From Welwitschia mirabilis (Eukaryota > Gnetophyta > Gnetopsida > Welwitschiales), in the NCBI GenBank assembly GCA_051453625.1, contig JBOZIK010000001.1, positions 83,478,313-83,505,005 on the forward strand: a DNA stretch of 26,693 nt. The letters are read 5' to 3'. How positions within the stretch are numbered: position 1 is the first letter of the stretch; every line of letters starts with the position of its first letter. A program made the position numbers and the translations under genes. Positions 8,740-20,037 of this stretch are shown one piece after another. Under the pieces are notes generated by a model. The model had not been told where the DNA came from, did no database searches, and saw only the letters and a program-made list of their open reading frames with translations.

Positions 8740-11700
8740 ATTGAAGTTACATTTAAGACTAAAACCTATCCTAACATTCTATAAAATCCCCTTGGTTTGA
8801 AGAACCTACCTCCTTTATGCTAGAGTTATCTTGTATAACCATGCTACTACAACTGTTAGAATTATGTCATAATAAAAGTAGCATCTATTCCATTTAATGA
8901 GTCCTTATTTCTGAATTACCTCAATATTAACATATAAATTCATTATAATAATTGTAAATAAAAATATATCATTTCTCATTGGATGGGACTTTAATAGATA
9001 CTATAATCTAAAGCACGACATTGTCTTCCTATTACTACTTAAGATAAGTTTTTAGTTAATAATAATTACTAGTAATATTTGTAAGAATATTAAAATAAAT
9101 TTACAAGAATTTTCCATTATTTGAATATGTTTCCTTGTATTTAGAGGATTATTCTTTAAAGAACATGTTTATAATTTATGCCTTAGTGTGATTAGGGAAT
9201 TTTTTATAATCTAAAATATATGGAGCAACATGGAACTAGTAACATCCATTATGATCCTAGTAAGATGAATATGTAATAAAACCTTTTGATATCTTCCTTG
9301 TGTAAGAACAATGATGATTCCATTATTATACATTCCTATTATAGGATTCATAAGTAAACTATCTAGTCTTTTAGTTGGGAGAAAATAGTAATTGTATAGT
9401 CTAAGTCTAGTCAATTATTTTAGCTATTTGATAGCCTCAGGACCCATGTTGAAATCAAATTCATTTCTTATAAAGACCTAGCTTGAGATTTGAATAATTG
9501 TTAATTCCTCTACAAATTTAGAGGAAGTAAAAAATATATGAACTTAGAATAGAATAAATTTATTTAATAATTTTAATAAAATATTCAACAAAAAGCATAT
9601 GAGGCACCATGCTCACAGAACTTAAGGAAAGGATGCTCAAAAAGTTGTAAAAAGGTGTAGAAATGACTTATCATAGAAATCTCTAGAATACTATGTAATT
9701 TGAAATGATGTGAAAGTAATCTTGGCCATTAGATATAACATACTAATTTGATATTAAATGCATACCATTCCTTATCAACTCTATTATCAATTAGGTTTTA
9801 ACAACATCTAACCTTTCAACTATGCTAGGAAATGTGGCAAATTCTCATGGGTACATGTATCTTCTTATGTCATTCCCATATGTCAAAAAATATTTTAATT
9901 TTGAAAGTATTACCATCATAAGCTTGTAATTATACGGATATTCATCCATTAGGATTAGATTTTCATAGTGGACTTACTTCAATAGCATATTAGCATAAAT
10001 AGGAATAGGGATAACTGATAAGAGACTAGCCATACAACACTACTACATGTTATACTAAGGATGATATATATATCTATAACAATTAAAAAAAAATATGATA
10101 TAATATTCTAAACTATGTAGCCCCATAATACATATATTTTTTTTAATTAAGGATTATGACTTTACCAATAATTATTAATAATTAGTAACATAATATTATT
10201 ATTAATTTAGTTATTAAAATAATCACTCACTTTTAGTAACAAATATAATAACTACAATTATTATGAAAAAAACCCATCATTTCATAGTTCAAGGAAAAAT
10301 GAAATTATCATAGTAATTATCTTGTTATTATTACATAATAGGGTGATATTGAAATTTTGAATAGAGATTCCTAAATCTAATACATGAAAATTATTATTAA
10401 CCACATCACACTACAATAAAGTCTTATCTTAGGATTGAGGAAAACAAATACAAAAGAGCAAGCCAAAAAACAAACATATGATAAATGTAACTAATGATAC
10501 ATATTTGGAAGCTATTAAAGAATTACATGAGAAAACATTTTTATATAACTTTATAAAAATAAATAATATCATAAACCTTAATAGTAGAATACTCATCACA
10601 CATATTCATTTGTCATGTTCTGTATGAGATGTGAAAGTTCATTCCCATTGATACAACAAAATTAATGACAATAAAATGAATGATTGACATAGTAATACAC
10701 GCCATCATCATAATGAAAATATTCACCATCATTATTATTAAAAGTATAACAAAACTTAATAACTATGTAAAGGCTTAAATATATTACATAATATTTTTAC
10801 TATAACTATGAGCTTTAAAATCATAAAAATAAGATCTTAAGATAAAATATAATTTAGAAAAAGGAAAAAAACATCATCTAGAATTTTGTTTATGATGGAT
10901 GATAGGATGTTATTGTAGCTATCTGTACACTAGAAGAGAGCATGATTAACTCTAAAAAATGTTTAGACTAAGTTGGAATAATGATTTTGTTTTTAAGAAT
11001 TTTTACCTATAGACACATGTTACTATTAATATAACTTTGAAGATGTTATACCTCTTAAAAAAATATCACCTTTATACCTTTTATATGTTCATATGGAAGT
11101 TTGAAAATATTCAAACTAATTAAATGGAAGTTTAAAAATATTAAAACTTTAGGGCAAAATGATATCTTTAGCATGCCTTATTCTTTTGAAACATACATAT
11201 TCATTCTTATATTTCTAATGTATCCTTTTTATTTTTTTGTTTTTACTCCCCTTAATGCCTTATCACAATACTTTGATCATTTATATATGCTTTTGCCACT
11301 CATGTATTTTAACTTTTTATACCATGTTCTAATCACTTAATTAATAAGATATTAATTATTTTTTAATTGCACTTACTAGTTAACATATTAACTATTCACT
11401 AATAATTTCACTAATTAAGGACTAATAGCTCATGATATTACTTATTTGTTTATTTATAAATCATGTTTTATGTTTATTAGCAAAAGGATTATTACATCAC
11501 ATAAAACAAAATCACATTTTAAAATGCCAAAACTGAATCCATCATTATATTATGTAGCACAAAGTTGATAAATCTTCATAAAATGCTATGCACTATCTGT
11601 ATTATTAAATCAATTTTATTTAATGAAAATGATTCATTACAAATTCCAGCAACTAAAGAATTACCTTCAAACTTATAATGCATTTTCATTATCCTTAAAT

Positions 11701-13591
11701 TATTTATTGCTTTTGGAAAGTTTGAAATTTTTTAATGTAAATTATTTAAACCTTAACATTAATATTATTCATAAAAGATACCATCTATTTATTCTTACAC
11801 CCCTAAATCTAGCTTTTAACTATGAAAATATAGATGCTTAAAAACCTATAGATATTATAATAATAAAATAAGAGTAAAAGATAGAAATATCCAATAATGT
11901 TTTAATTGATTTTGCACATGATGAAAAATAGAAGTTTACATAAGAGAGATCATTTATATATAACCATTATTCGTATTCACTGATGTATAATTAAATAATT
12001 TTTAAAAGACTTATCATTACCTAATCATTATAGAAGGAAAATGAAAAGTCTTAGTAGCACTTTATTAAAAGATAATGGTCTTTTTATTTCAATTTGGGAA
12101 TGCTTGTAGGCATTATACTAATGTAAAATACTATAGATAGACCTTTTGTTAATGAAACGATTGAATTATGTTATTCGAATATTTTCTATGGGGATGAATG
12201 TTTTTAAATCTAAGAAGAGAGAGATTACAATGAAGCATGTAGATGTTCTTATCTTCTCCTCATCCTTCTCTTCCTTTTAGCTTTCTACATAAATATTAGA
12301 AGAGTGATTCAATCAATAGCCTAATGTATGTCTCAAAGATCTTCTTCCACTGTTATATGTGAGGCATTTTAAAAATATTGTAAAAAATAAAATACATGTA
12401 GAAATTTATTTAATTCCTTCCCCTTTTTCTAACATAACATTCTTTTTGATTCTCTTAAATGAAACATACAAGATACTGAAATTGTTTCTTCTTTTTATTA
12501 AAATTATAGATTAATGGAATTGATATCTTAATAGGATAATAATTACGCTGAAAAATTTAGTAAATATTCTCTCTATACATGATACTTGTTTTCCATTCAT
12601 TAAGTAACCAAAAGTTTATCTATAGTATGAAGCATGAGATTATTGTAGTCACTTCTCATACTTGATAAGTCTTTTATTCTCATCATGAAGTATGTTAACT
12701 ATAGCTTCAATGGTGATACTAAATACTTACATAAACTAAAGATAATTGTCAAACAATCTGATTGTTAGTTTCTTAAAACTTCTACTACTTTATCATAATT
12801 GAAGTGTGCATTTTTCAAATTTGAAGTTAAAATCTTTTTTGATACCAATTCATTATAGATCAATGGTCTTAATAATATACTATATAAATTAATTTATGTT
12901 TAAAGATTATTCTCTTAATTATTAATATTAATGATAATAAAAAAGTATCTCTTTTGGGACATGACAAATCATCTTTAGTGATGAAAGCAACCATGATCAC
13001 AATGAGTTATGTAGTAGGATCATTACTAGAACTTAATAATTATTGTTAATAATAATATTTGATCTTATTCTATGATGGTCATGGCATAAATAGTAGTCTT
13101 AAAGTTATAAACTTTGGGTACGTTATTCTAGTAAATGTTAGATGAAACATAAAATGATAAAAACATCGCACCCCTTTATTTAATATATAAACTATACCAC
13201 ATCAAATATGCATAATCTAATTGTAATTTTATTCATCTACCTTTTAAACTATACTAATAATAAAAGTTTGTTTATTTATTTTTAATTTTTATTAATTTTC
13301 ATTTTTATTTTGTATTTTCTTAATATTTTTTATACTCCATTTTTCTTTCATACATACTCTAAACATGGTATTAGAGAATAGTGATAAACACAATATGGAG
13401 ATGAATTATAAAGTTAGGACTAGCATGAAATATAAAACACTTGAATAAAATATAGTAATGCTCATAAATGAGTTTAATATCAAGATAACATAAAATTATT
13501 AGAAGATATAAAGACATGTGTTATCTTTATAACAACAAATGCATTAATATTATGCCATAGAAAATACATGAAACTTACTTAGTTAAACTAA
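8740..13591. other. AT-rich DNA without recognised features
   Basis: About 4.8 kb with no gene I can support. Open frames at 9211-9414 (minus), 11101-11340 and 11623-11841 (plus) are short, hydrophobic or low-complexity and fit chance in AT-rich DNA. Low-complexity T-rich DNA occurs at 13265-13330. I saw no tRNA or rRNA. Confidence 0.4.
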
Positions 13592-14060
13592 AATATTTGG
13601 ATGATGAAAATGAAAGATTTTCTAGTTGGAAAAGGATTTTTAAGTTATATAAATGGAAGTGTTTCTATAAAGAAAGATGATGATGTATAACTAATCAAAT
13701 TCTTCCTATCAATAAATGTCAATACTAAAGTTTATCCTTTGGTTTATGATGTAAAATAACTTGAAGAGTTTCTAAACTTCTTGAAGAAAGTCTTTAAAGT
13801 AAAAAATAAAACACATACATACTTACTAAACTCTTCATCCTTAATCTTGAAGATCATGAAGATGTCAAACATTTAAAGAAGAAGATCATAAATGTAAAGG
13901 AATGAATTAAAAAATAAGGAGCTAATATAGATAAAGAATGATTAAGTTTTTCTTATCTTAGGCTTACTTCCAAACTTTAATGTTTTCATATAGTGTTACA
14001 ACATGCTAAGAAATCATGTTCTTTCAAATACTTAATAATAAACATCATTAAGGCAAACTA
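13592..14060 (+). pseudogene. Ty1/copia-type gag remnant
   Basis: Two blocks of a copia gag are readable. Block 1 (13592-13876) begins NIWMMKMKDFLVGKGFLSYI and continues NGS, matching the plant gag pattern in which a W is followed by M-x-x-x-L-x-GK-x-L-W-x-Y-I-x-G. It goes on to LEEFLNFLKKVF, where the family has a WDxLxxxF-like motif. Block 2 (about 13900-14030) has NELKNKELI, then VFLILGLLPNFNVFI, matching the family's LK-x-G-x-x-I...LL-x-x-LP-x-x-x-x-x-F segment. The order and spacing suit a UBN2-type gag. There are several stops and a phase change between blocks. No zinc knuckle, LTR or primer site could be tied to it. Confidence 0.55.
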
Positions 14061-14164
14061 GAATTAAAAAAGAAATAAGAAAAAATAAGACATTTTGCAC
14101 CTAAGGAAAAATGAAACTAGGAAATACAATAATAATTTTTTTCAAATTTTACAATTATATGATT

Positions 14165-14365
14165 TATTATTTATAAAATTAATATTTTAAAAATTCAAAT
14201 ACTTGTTAAACGATTATAAGTAGATGATGAATAACAAGAATAGTTAAAAAAGCAAGGATAAAAACTATTATTTATAAAATTACTATTTTAAAATTCAAAT
14301 TACTAGTTAAATCATTATCAGTAGGACATGAACAACAAGGATAGTTAAAAAAGCAAGGATAAAAA
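14165..14365. repeat. 101-base tandem duplication
   Basis: Unit 1 (14165-14265) and unit 2 (14266-14365) both begin TATTATTTATAAAATTA and end with AGTTAAAAAAGCAAGGATAA. They differ by a few substitutions and small indels. Unrelated AT-rich DNA surrounds them. Confidence 0.85.
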
Positions 14366-15042
14366 ATTTGAGATCATAATCATAAGTGACAAACTAATTC
14401 ATCAAGACGAATTTTCTATAACCTTGTAAGTGACAAAAAAAGGTGACTCATAAACTTAAGAGAATTAATTAATATGATTAGAAATAAGAAATACTTTACA
14501 AAGCTTATGCCAATCTTAAATAACCTCATGAAACATGTAATTATTCATAATGAAGTAAAATTAAACATAGATCAATTAGGAATTACTAAGCAACTCTTTA
14601 TCATCTTAATGAACATCCTTTATATTCTAAACTATAAGATGAATTTAATATTAATTGTTTTCTCTACTCCAAGATTGTTATGAATTCAATTTTTGTAGGA
14701 AAACAGATGAGCAAGAATTTCTTAAAATAAAATTTTTATTTCTTTATCTTTCTTATTATAATTAAGATCTTACTTATAAAGGTAAGCATAACATAAGGGT
14801 TTCACAAGGGTTTATACATTCCCCTAGGTATATGATTACAATGCATAGACAAGACTTAGCAAGTGTTCCCGTAATGTAGAAATACATTCTATTCCAAGGA
14901 AAAACAAAAATTCTCAATGAATAATCTTTAAAATGTAGCCTATAATAGAAAATCCTTAAAGGTGTTGCCATTTGAGGGAACTATTACATTAAAGAAATAG
15001 TCAAATTACCCCTCCAAATCCTATAGTAGATAAAACTAAATG
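14366..15042. other. AT-rich DNA without recognised features
   Basis: Frames at 14474-14683 (plus) and 14971-14774 (minus) have no recognisable motif. The segment may include the outer edge of the copia LTR that ends near 16640, but I could not locate its start. Confidence 0.35.
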
Positions 15043-15141
15043 TACTACACATCTCATAGTACTAGGCCAAAATTATACTATACATATAGTAGTACTAAGC
15101 CAAAATTGTACTATGCATCTAGTAGTACAAGGAGCAAGAGT
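15043..15141 (+). repeat. 33-base tandem repeat, three copies
   Basis: Three adjacent 33-base units start at 15043, 15076 and 15109. Each has the pattern TACTA, x, x, CAT, x, T, then AGTAC and GCCAAAATT (the third diverges at its end). Read in frame from 15040, they give an 11-residue repeat: YYTSHSTRPKL, YYTYSSTKPKL, YYASSSTRSKS. Each unit also contains short inverted sequence (TACTA against TAGTA). Confidence 0.85.
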
Positions 15142-15181
15142 GAATTTAAGGAAAGACTCAAAAGTGATGCCTATAAGGTAC

Positions 15182-15213
15182 ACAAAAAAAAAAAGAAAAA
15201 GAAAAAAAGAGAG
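15182..15213. repeat. A/AG low-complexity run
   Basis: Twelve-base-scale A runs broken by G, ending AGAGAGA. Confidence 0.9.
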
Positions 15214-15468
15214 ATTTTAAATCAACTAATTTTTAATATAATTTTGAATTACAAATATTGAAAGAACATTTCTTAACTAAGTGGTTTACGAAGAATATAT
15301 TGAAAAATCTAGTTTTAATGATTCTACTTATCAAATATTTTGTGTCTTTATGTACACAGTTTATTACAAGCAAATTAGCTCTTTTAAAGGCACTAAATCA
15401 TGATGAATCTTTAAAGGCAACATTTCATGAAAAGGATCCGATGGTAAATTTCAAAAGCATGTGTTTGA

Positions 15469-15742
15469 AGATGTCTAAGAAATTAAAGACATCTTAAGTA
15501 AAGACGTCTAAAAAGTGAAGATGTCTAGAATGCACTAAGCTAGAATAGGTAATAGAATTAATTTATTTTTAACTATATCTAACATTTCAAGTGCGCTATA
15601 AACTTGTACATTGTAGATTCATTATTACAAAGGTTTAAGGATATTATAGTGCAAAATTTATCAGATTTTAGATGAGTTAACTATAGACATCTACAAATGT
15701 AAAGATGTCTTAAAAGTAGACATCTACAAATTCAAGATGCCT
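15469..15742. repeat. Paired-site repeat array 1 (AGACGTCT type)
   Basis: Eight-base sites fall at 15469 (AGATGTCT), 15487 (AGACATCT), 15502 (AGACGTCT), 15519 (AGATGTCT), then 15685 (AGACATCT), 15703 (AGATGTCT), 15718 (AGACATCT), 15735 (AGATGCCT). Start-to-start steps are 18, 15, 17 in both groups, so the unit is about 33 bases with two sites. AGACGTCT is a perfect palindrome. The others are single-step C-to-T or G-to-A derivatives of its central CpG (AGATGCCT needs a further change). Confidence 0.8.
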
Positions 15743-15872
15743 TAGACCAAAGTTCACATTAATTAAAATTGAAGTTATGTGTCTGAAGCATAGACATTAG
15801 CTATCCATTACATGACAGCTATAGATTTAAATAGCTATATTTTCAGCTGAAATAACTGTATCTTCCTCAATG

Positions 15873-15880
15873 TTATAAAG
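15873..15880 (+). promoter_or_regulatory. Possible LTR TATA box
   Basis: TTATAAAG lies about 130 bases downstream of the paired-site array and about 770 bases before the primer-binding site. Confidence 0.4.
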
Positions 15881-16297
15881 CCTTGATGTGAGGAATTAAA
15901 GAAGAACTTTTGACACTTCATTAAATCAATCAAGCTTACAGATCTTGAAAGCATGAGTAAAGGGAACTTTTCACAAAAAACCAAAAGATTTAGTAGTAAG
16001 GAGCAAGTATTATTTTACCTCTTGGATTTAAATCTTCATTGCAATCATCTCCCTCATTTGTACTCATGACCGCAACAACAACTTTAAAGATCTTAATCTT
16101 CATCAAAGCATATTCAAGCTTATTGTTGTATTGCATTTTTGATTATTTAATTATGAATCATCTTATTATTGATTACTATAATAGAGTTTATTTTTTGAAT
16201 TATCAAATACTTTATAAGGAAACTCTTGTAAGGGTGTGCATTAATTATTGTGATTTTATGTACTTAATGAATGTAAGATTATTGATTAGACAAAAAA

Positions 16298-16500
16298 CCA
16301 TTATTCCCTTGTGGGGAAGAGATTATTGTCTTATGAGAAGACTCTCATTATTATAAAGTTTTATGGTGAACTTAGAAAAACTACTATCCTCTTGAGGGAA
16401 GATACTAATACCTTAAGAGAAGGATTTCACTTATTATAAGGTTTGTGTGCATCAGAAAACTACTATTTCTTTTAGGCTAAGAATATCTTGAGGCGTGAGT
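16298..16500 (+). repeat. Roughly 80-base tandem repeat in LTR
   Basis: Unit 1 starts at 16298 (CCATTATTCCCTTGTGGGG), unit 2 at 16381 (CTACTATCCTCTTGAGGG), partial unit 3 at 16460 (CTACTATTTCTTTTAGG). Each has an AAGA-rich centre, and units 1 and 2 share TTATTATAA about 50 bases in. Spacings are 83 and 79. Confidence 0.7.
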
Positions 16501-16642
16501 AGAAGATACCTTCTATGTGTGGTTGTACTCAAGTTAGGAAATCACATTATTTGATACGATCTTCCATTGTGCATTTTATTTTATTGTTTCATTTAAATTT
16601 TATTTTGTGAAACTTATTTACCCCTCCCCTATGATTCTTAAG

Positions 16643-16654
16643 TGGTATTATAAT
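16643..16654 (+). promoter_or_regulatory. Copia-type primer-binding site
   Basis: TGGTATTATAAT compared with TGGTATCAGAGC (complement of initiator tRNA-Met). The first six bases match, eight of 12 overall, and three of the four differences are transitions. A C-rich LTR end lies before it and the gag start 38 bases after it. Confidence 0.5.
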
Positions 16655-17585
16655 GGTACTTATGAAAAGGAGTAACTCCCTTAAGTAAACTATGGAAGAA
16701 GTGTCATTCGTTAGGTTTTCACTCTTCAATGAGATGAACTATGCCTATTGGAAGATGAAGATGTAGTTGTACTTATAGTATTTTAAGTTTAGGTATGGAA
16801 AATCATAGAAGAAGATTACATAGACCCTATGGAGATCATTACAAATGTTGCATGTAATACCACTACTCAAATCAAGAAAAGGAAAGATAGGATAGACAAA
16901 GAAAAAGGTGAATCCATGTATGACTCTAAAGCTAATAATGCCATTTATTTCAATTTTTTTATATAAGATTTTAATAGAATAGTAGGTTTCAAAATAGAAT
17001 AAGAATTTTGGAATGTCCTAACTAGAATATATGAAAGTACTTCCATTATAAAATAATATAAGTTTCTAGTTTAGATAAAATTAATTTGAAAATTTGAAAA
17101 TGAACCAAGCAGAGAAAGTTTATAAATAATTAATCAGAGTTGTAAACATTGTGAATTCAATACATAATATTGGAGAGGATCTTATTAAAGTAATGGTAAT
17201 ACAAAACATTGTTAAATCACTAATCTTCAGCCATGGAAGAATCTAGAGCAACATCATGAAGATAGAAAAACTACAAAGCATACTTACAACATATTAAATG
17301 AACCTTATACAAGATGGATCCTTGAAGGAGAAACTCCTTTCACTTAAGGCAAGTCAAAACACAAATCATAGATTAAAAGAAAAGGTAAAAAAGGATTATG
17401 AAGAAGATGATTTTAATAATGAAGATGAAGAACTAGCCTTCATCACACAAAGAGTAATAAGAGCACTTTCACATAAGTATAACAGAAGAGTTGAGATTAG
17501 CAAATTATTAAGATTTTAAGCAAAAGGTAAGAGTAAAGGTAAAACATCTAATAATTCATCTTTGTCAAATGTTCTCAAAATAGAA

Positions 17586-17627
17586 TGTTGGATATGTGGA
17601 GATAAAGGATATATTACCTTGAAATGT
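17586..17627 (+). other. Zinc knuckle 1, His lost
   Basis: CWICGDKGYITLKC fits C-x2-C-x4-H-x4-C except that the His position is Tyr (TAT, one C-to-T step from CAT). It lies downstream of the acidic EELAF segment of the gag pseudogene. Confidence 0.75.
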
Positions 17628-18250
17628 TCTAGTACTAATAGATTGCAAGAGGATGAATAAAGAAGGAGCCCAAAAAGAATAAATCATTCTTTATTAGATG
17701 GGATAAAGGTGATGAGGATTTATAAAAAGAATTAGTAGATAATGAGAAAACACATCCTTCCGACATGTCTATATACCACACTAAAGATGAAAACAATAAT
17801 TGAAAAGATGAGTATGATTAAGATACTGAGGATGACACAGGTATAATCATTTAAGAAAAATATGATTTAATTTCTAAATATTTTATTAATTTATAAAGTT
17901 ATGTTCAAAGATAAAAAGGTTGCTTAATATTCATGAAAAGACATATGAATAGGAAAAGGATACTTACAATAAATTACCCACTAAAAGCTCAACCCTTAAA
18001 GTTGATATTGATAGACTAATATGTGTTTTAGAGAATGTAAGATAGCAACTTTTAGATTCAAAGAAAATTATTGAAAAATTTACTCAAGGTAGAAAAAACT
18101 TTGAATATCATGTGTGAACAAAGCAAGAGTCTAAAAGATAAGACAGGATTGGGATATAATGAGAAAGCAGCTACCACTTTAGCTCCTCTATTTAAAAGGT
18201 GGAATTATAAGTTGAAGTATGAGCACTTGTCATATGAAAATAACATCATT

Positions 18251-18292
18251 TGTTATTATTGTGATTCCAAAGGTCATTATCATTACAAATTT
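18251..18292 (+). other. Zinc knuckle 2, last Cys lost
   Basis: CYYCDSKGHYHYKF fits C-x2-C-x4-H-x4-C except that the last Cys is Phe (TTT, one step from TGT). Confidence 0.7.
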
Positions 18293-18770
18293 CCAATAAA
18301 TTTAAAAGATAGATACTACACTAATAATGCTAAAAGGCATAGTATATTAGTATATCATTTTGTATAGAATAGACCAAAGAATGTTTAGGTATCTAAAGCT
18401 AAATTAGATCTTAGAACAAAGAAGAAGCACATTTATTATGTATGTGATTAATCAAGGTACAATGATCATGTTACAACCTAATGCAATAAAGATCAAGTTT
18501 TCAAAAGAGTATAAAATCTCAAGGCACTGAAGGATACATCAATTTATATAGGAAGTTAAAGATTGGGCTTTGCCTAATTAGGTAAGTAAACAGGTAACTT
18601 CCTTAATATCACAACTCCATTATAGTTATATTATGCATTGAGATTATGATTAGATTTAGTTTCTAAAGTTAAAAGTTAAATTATGTATATGATCTTTAGC
18701 TACTCGAAGTATTATTGTTATGGTTATAATAGTTGAAGATTATTTTTAAAAACCTAGAAAATTTTATTGT

Positions 18771-19214
18771 AGACATCTTGAACTTTGTAGATGTCTCTAG
18801 TGAAGATGCCTTAAAATTTGTAGATGTCTTAGAATTAGATATCTTAACTTTTGAAAACATGTTAAGAAGGTAGGTACATGTTTTAAAATTATTCAAATCA
18901 GATATCTTAGTTTTTATAGACATATTGGTAGTAGGAAAATGTACTAGAAACATTTTAATAGTAAACATATTAAAATGTGTAGATGTTTATGTTTTTTATT
19001 TCAGATGTCTTAAAATTTATAGACATCTTGACTATACTATTATGAAAATAAAATACACATAAACATTAGGTTTTTAAACCTTTTTAATATCTAAAGGGTC
19101 CATCAAATCTCATTTTCAAGTCTCCTCTCAACATGTTTTTCTCTCATGATGATTTTTTAGACTTTGCTTTTCTTAGATTTCTTTAGCTAAATGTCTTCGA
19201 TTTGTGAGACATCT
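18771..19214. repeat. Paired-site repeat array 2 (AGACGTCT type)
   Basis: Sites start at 18771, 18789, 18804, 18822 and 18837 (AGACATCT, AGATGTCT, AGATGCCT, AGATGTCT, AGATATCT), with steps of 18, 15, 18, 15. Further copies are at 18900, 18918, 18981, 19003, 19021, 19189 and 19207, including three more 18-base steps. The same 33-base two-site unit occurs in array 1. On the minus strand part of it encodes an 11-residue repeat (KASSLETSTKF). Confidence 0.78.
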
Positions 19215-19854
19215 CAACAATGAGTAAGAATAGAGGAGTTTTCTTGAACAGGTGCACATTTTTCCATAGTTTCTTTTATTTAAATTGATCTTTTATCCAT
19301 TTTTTAATCCTATTTCATAAATATAACAAGAAGAAAGGTAGAAGAAACCTTTAAAGATAAAGAATAAGCTTTAGAATGATCTAGAGTATAATATGAACCT
19401 TAGTTTTATCATAAAGGTAGCTGAAATAAGATTTAGGGCATGGTCAAGAAACTTCATTATTGTAGAAAGAACACTTGGTTTTCAGAAGAGACACAGACAT
19501 TAGATCATGAGCTAATTTATTTAACTTAGTTTAAAGATGATTGTTCCAATTGTTTAGTATATTATTAATCTAGTAATAAGATAATTTTATGTAAACATAC
19601 ATGAAATTAATGACAAAATTGGTGCATTTCAAACATAGGTCAATGGTAAAAATTTTCATATTGTTTCAAGTTTTATTAATTCTCTACTTAGTATAGATGA
19701 TACAAATGTTCCTTAAATTTATAGTAATTTATTCAAAGAGATTTTCAATTCTAGAATTGTCAATGTGTCTTGGTGTTAGATGAGTAATGTTTTATTTAGG
19801 CACAGTACAATAAACTTTGTTAGGGACATTGAGAGAAATGATATGATGCCTGAT

Positions 19855-19895
19855 NNNNNNNNNNNNNNNNNNNNNNNNNNNNNNNNNNNNNNNNN
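19855..19895. other. Assembly gap, 41 N
   Basis: N run inside the gag-like pseudogene. Its length is not a default value, so it may be an estimated size. Confidence 0.99.
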
Positions 19896-20037
19896 TAGAG
19901 GAGGTAGTTACAACTATTATAAACATATGCAAACTCATAGGTTTTCAGATAGATTTGGGTTTTGTATTATGTATGAATATTATTTTATTATTTTATAAAG
20001 GAAAGACTTTAGGCCATCTTGTCTTAATAGATTAATC

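Larger units (their letters stand above)
15743..16640 (+). repeat. Copia LTR, promoter-proximal to 3' end
   Basis: This follows repeat array 1. It contains a TATA-like TTATAAAG, a TTGACACTTCATTAAATCAA stretch of the type seen in plant copia leaders, a roughly 80-base tandem repeat, and a C-rich end (TACCCCTCCCCTATG) directly before the primer site, as common in copia LTRs. An open frame at 16039-16356 crosses it and is judged chance. Confidence 0.5.
15469..18560 (+). mobile_element. Ty1/copia remnant, plus strand
   Basis: An LTR with its 3' end near 16640, a copia-like primer site (16643-16654) and a gag pseudogene (16692-18560) follow in the expected order. The left limit given is the first paired-site repeat. 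The true LTR start was not found. No integrase, reverse transcriptase or RNase H remains after gag. The sequence instead runs into another 33-base repeat array (18771-19214), which could mark the 3' LTR of an internally deleted element. Confidence 0.6.
16692..18560 (+). pseudogene. Ty1/copia gag polyprotein, decayed
   Basis: ATG at 16692. The N-terminus reads FSLFNEMNYAYWKMKM, matching the gag pattern F-x-G-x-NY-x-x-WK-x-x-M. After a frame change come VWKIIEEDYIDP and SKANNAIY, then FWNVLTRIYEST (the W-x-x-L-x-x-x-Y-E-G/S-T motif). An intact stretch (17298-17519) ends in an acidic EDEELAFITQRV segment that normally precedes the zinc knuckle. Knuckle 1 is at 17586-17627 and knuckle 2 at 18251-18292, separated by a charged spacer including GLGYN near 18150. 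This two-knuckle layout is found in some plant copia gag proteins that bind element RNA in the capsid. After 18360 the reading fades near where protease should begin (KHIYYVCD). Many stops and at least two frameshifts make it non-functional. Confidence 0.8.

Noticed and set aside
11101-11841. Hydrophobic open frames at 11101-11340 and 11623-11841
   Set aside because: Short, AT-driven composition, no motif, no neighbour support. Expected by chance in such DNA.
12836-12847. Possible copia primer-binding site on the minus strand (TGGTATCAAAAA)
   Set aside because: Only the first eight bases match the usual site and no TG...CA LTR end lies next to it.
15469-15742. CRISPR-like array from regularly spaced short repeats
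   Set aside because: Eight-base palindromic sites with 15-18-base steps in a plant LTR, with no cas genes. This is a minisatellite, not a CRISPR.
16039-16356. Open frame of 105 codons
   Set aside because: It lies within the copia LTR and runs into its 80-base repeats. No conserved motif.
18430-18500. Copia protease start (KHIYYVCD followed by SRYNDH)
   Set aside because: The DSG active site cannot be read and the phase is broken. It is mentioned only within the gag entry.
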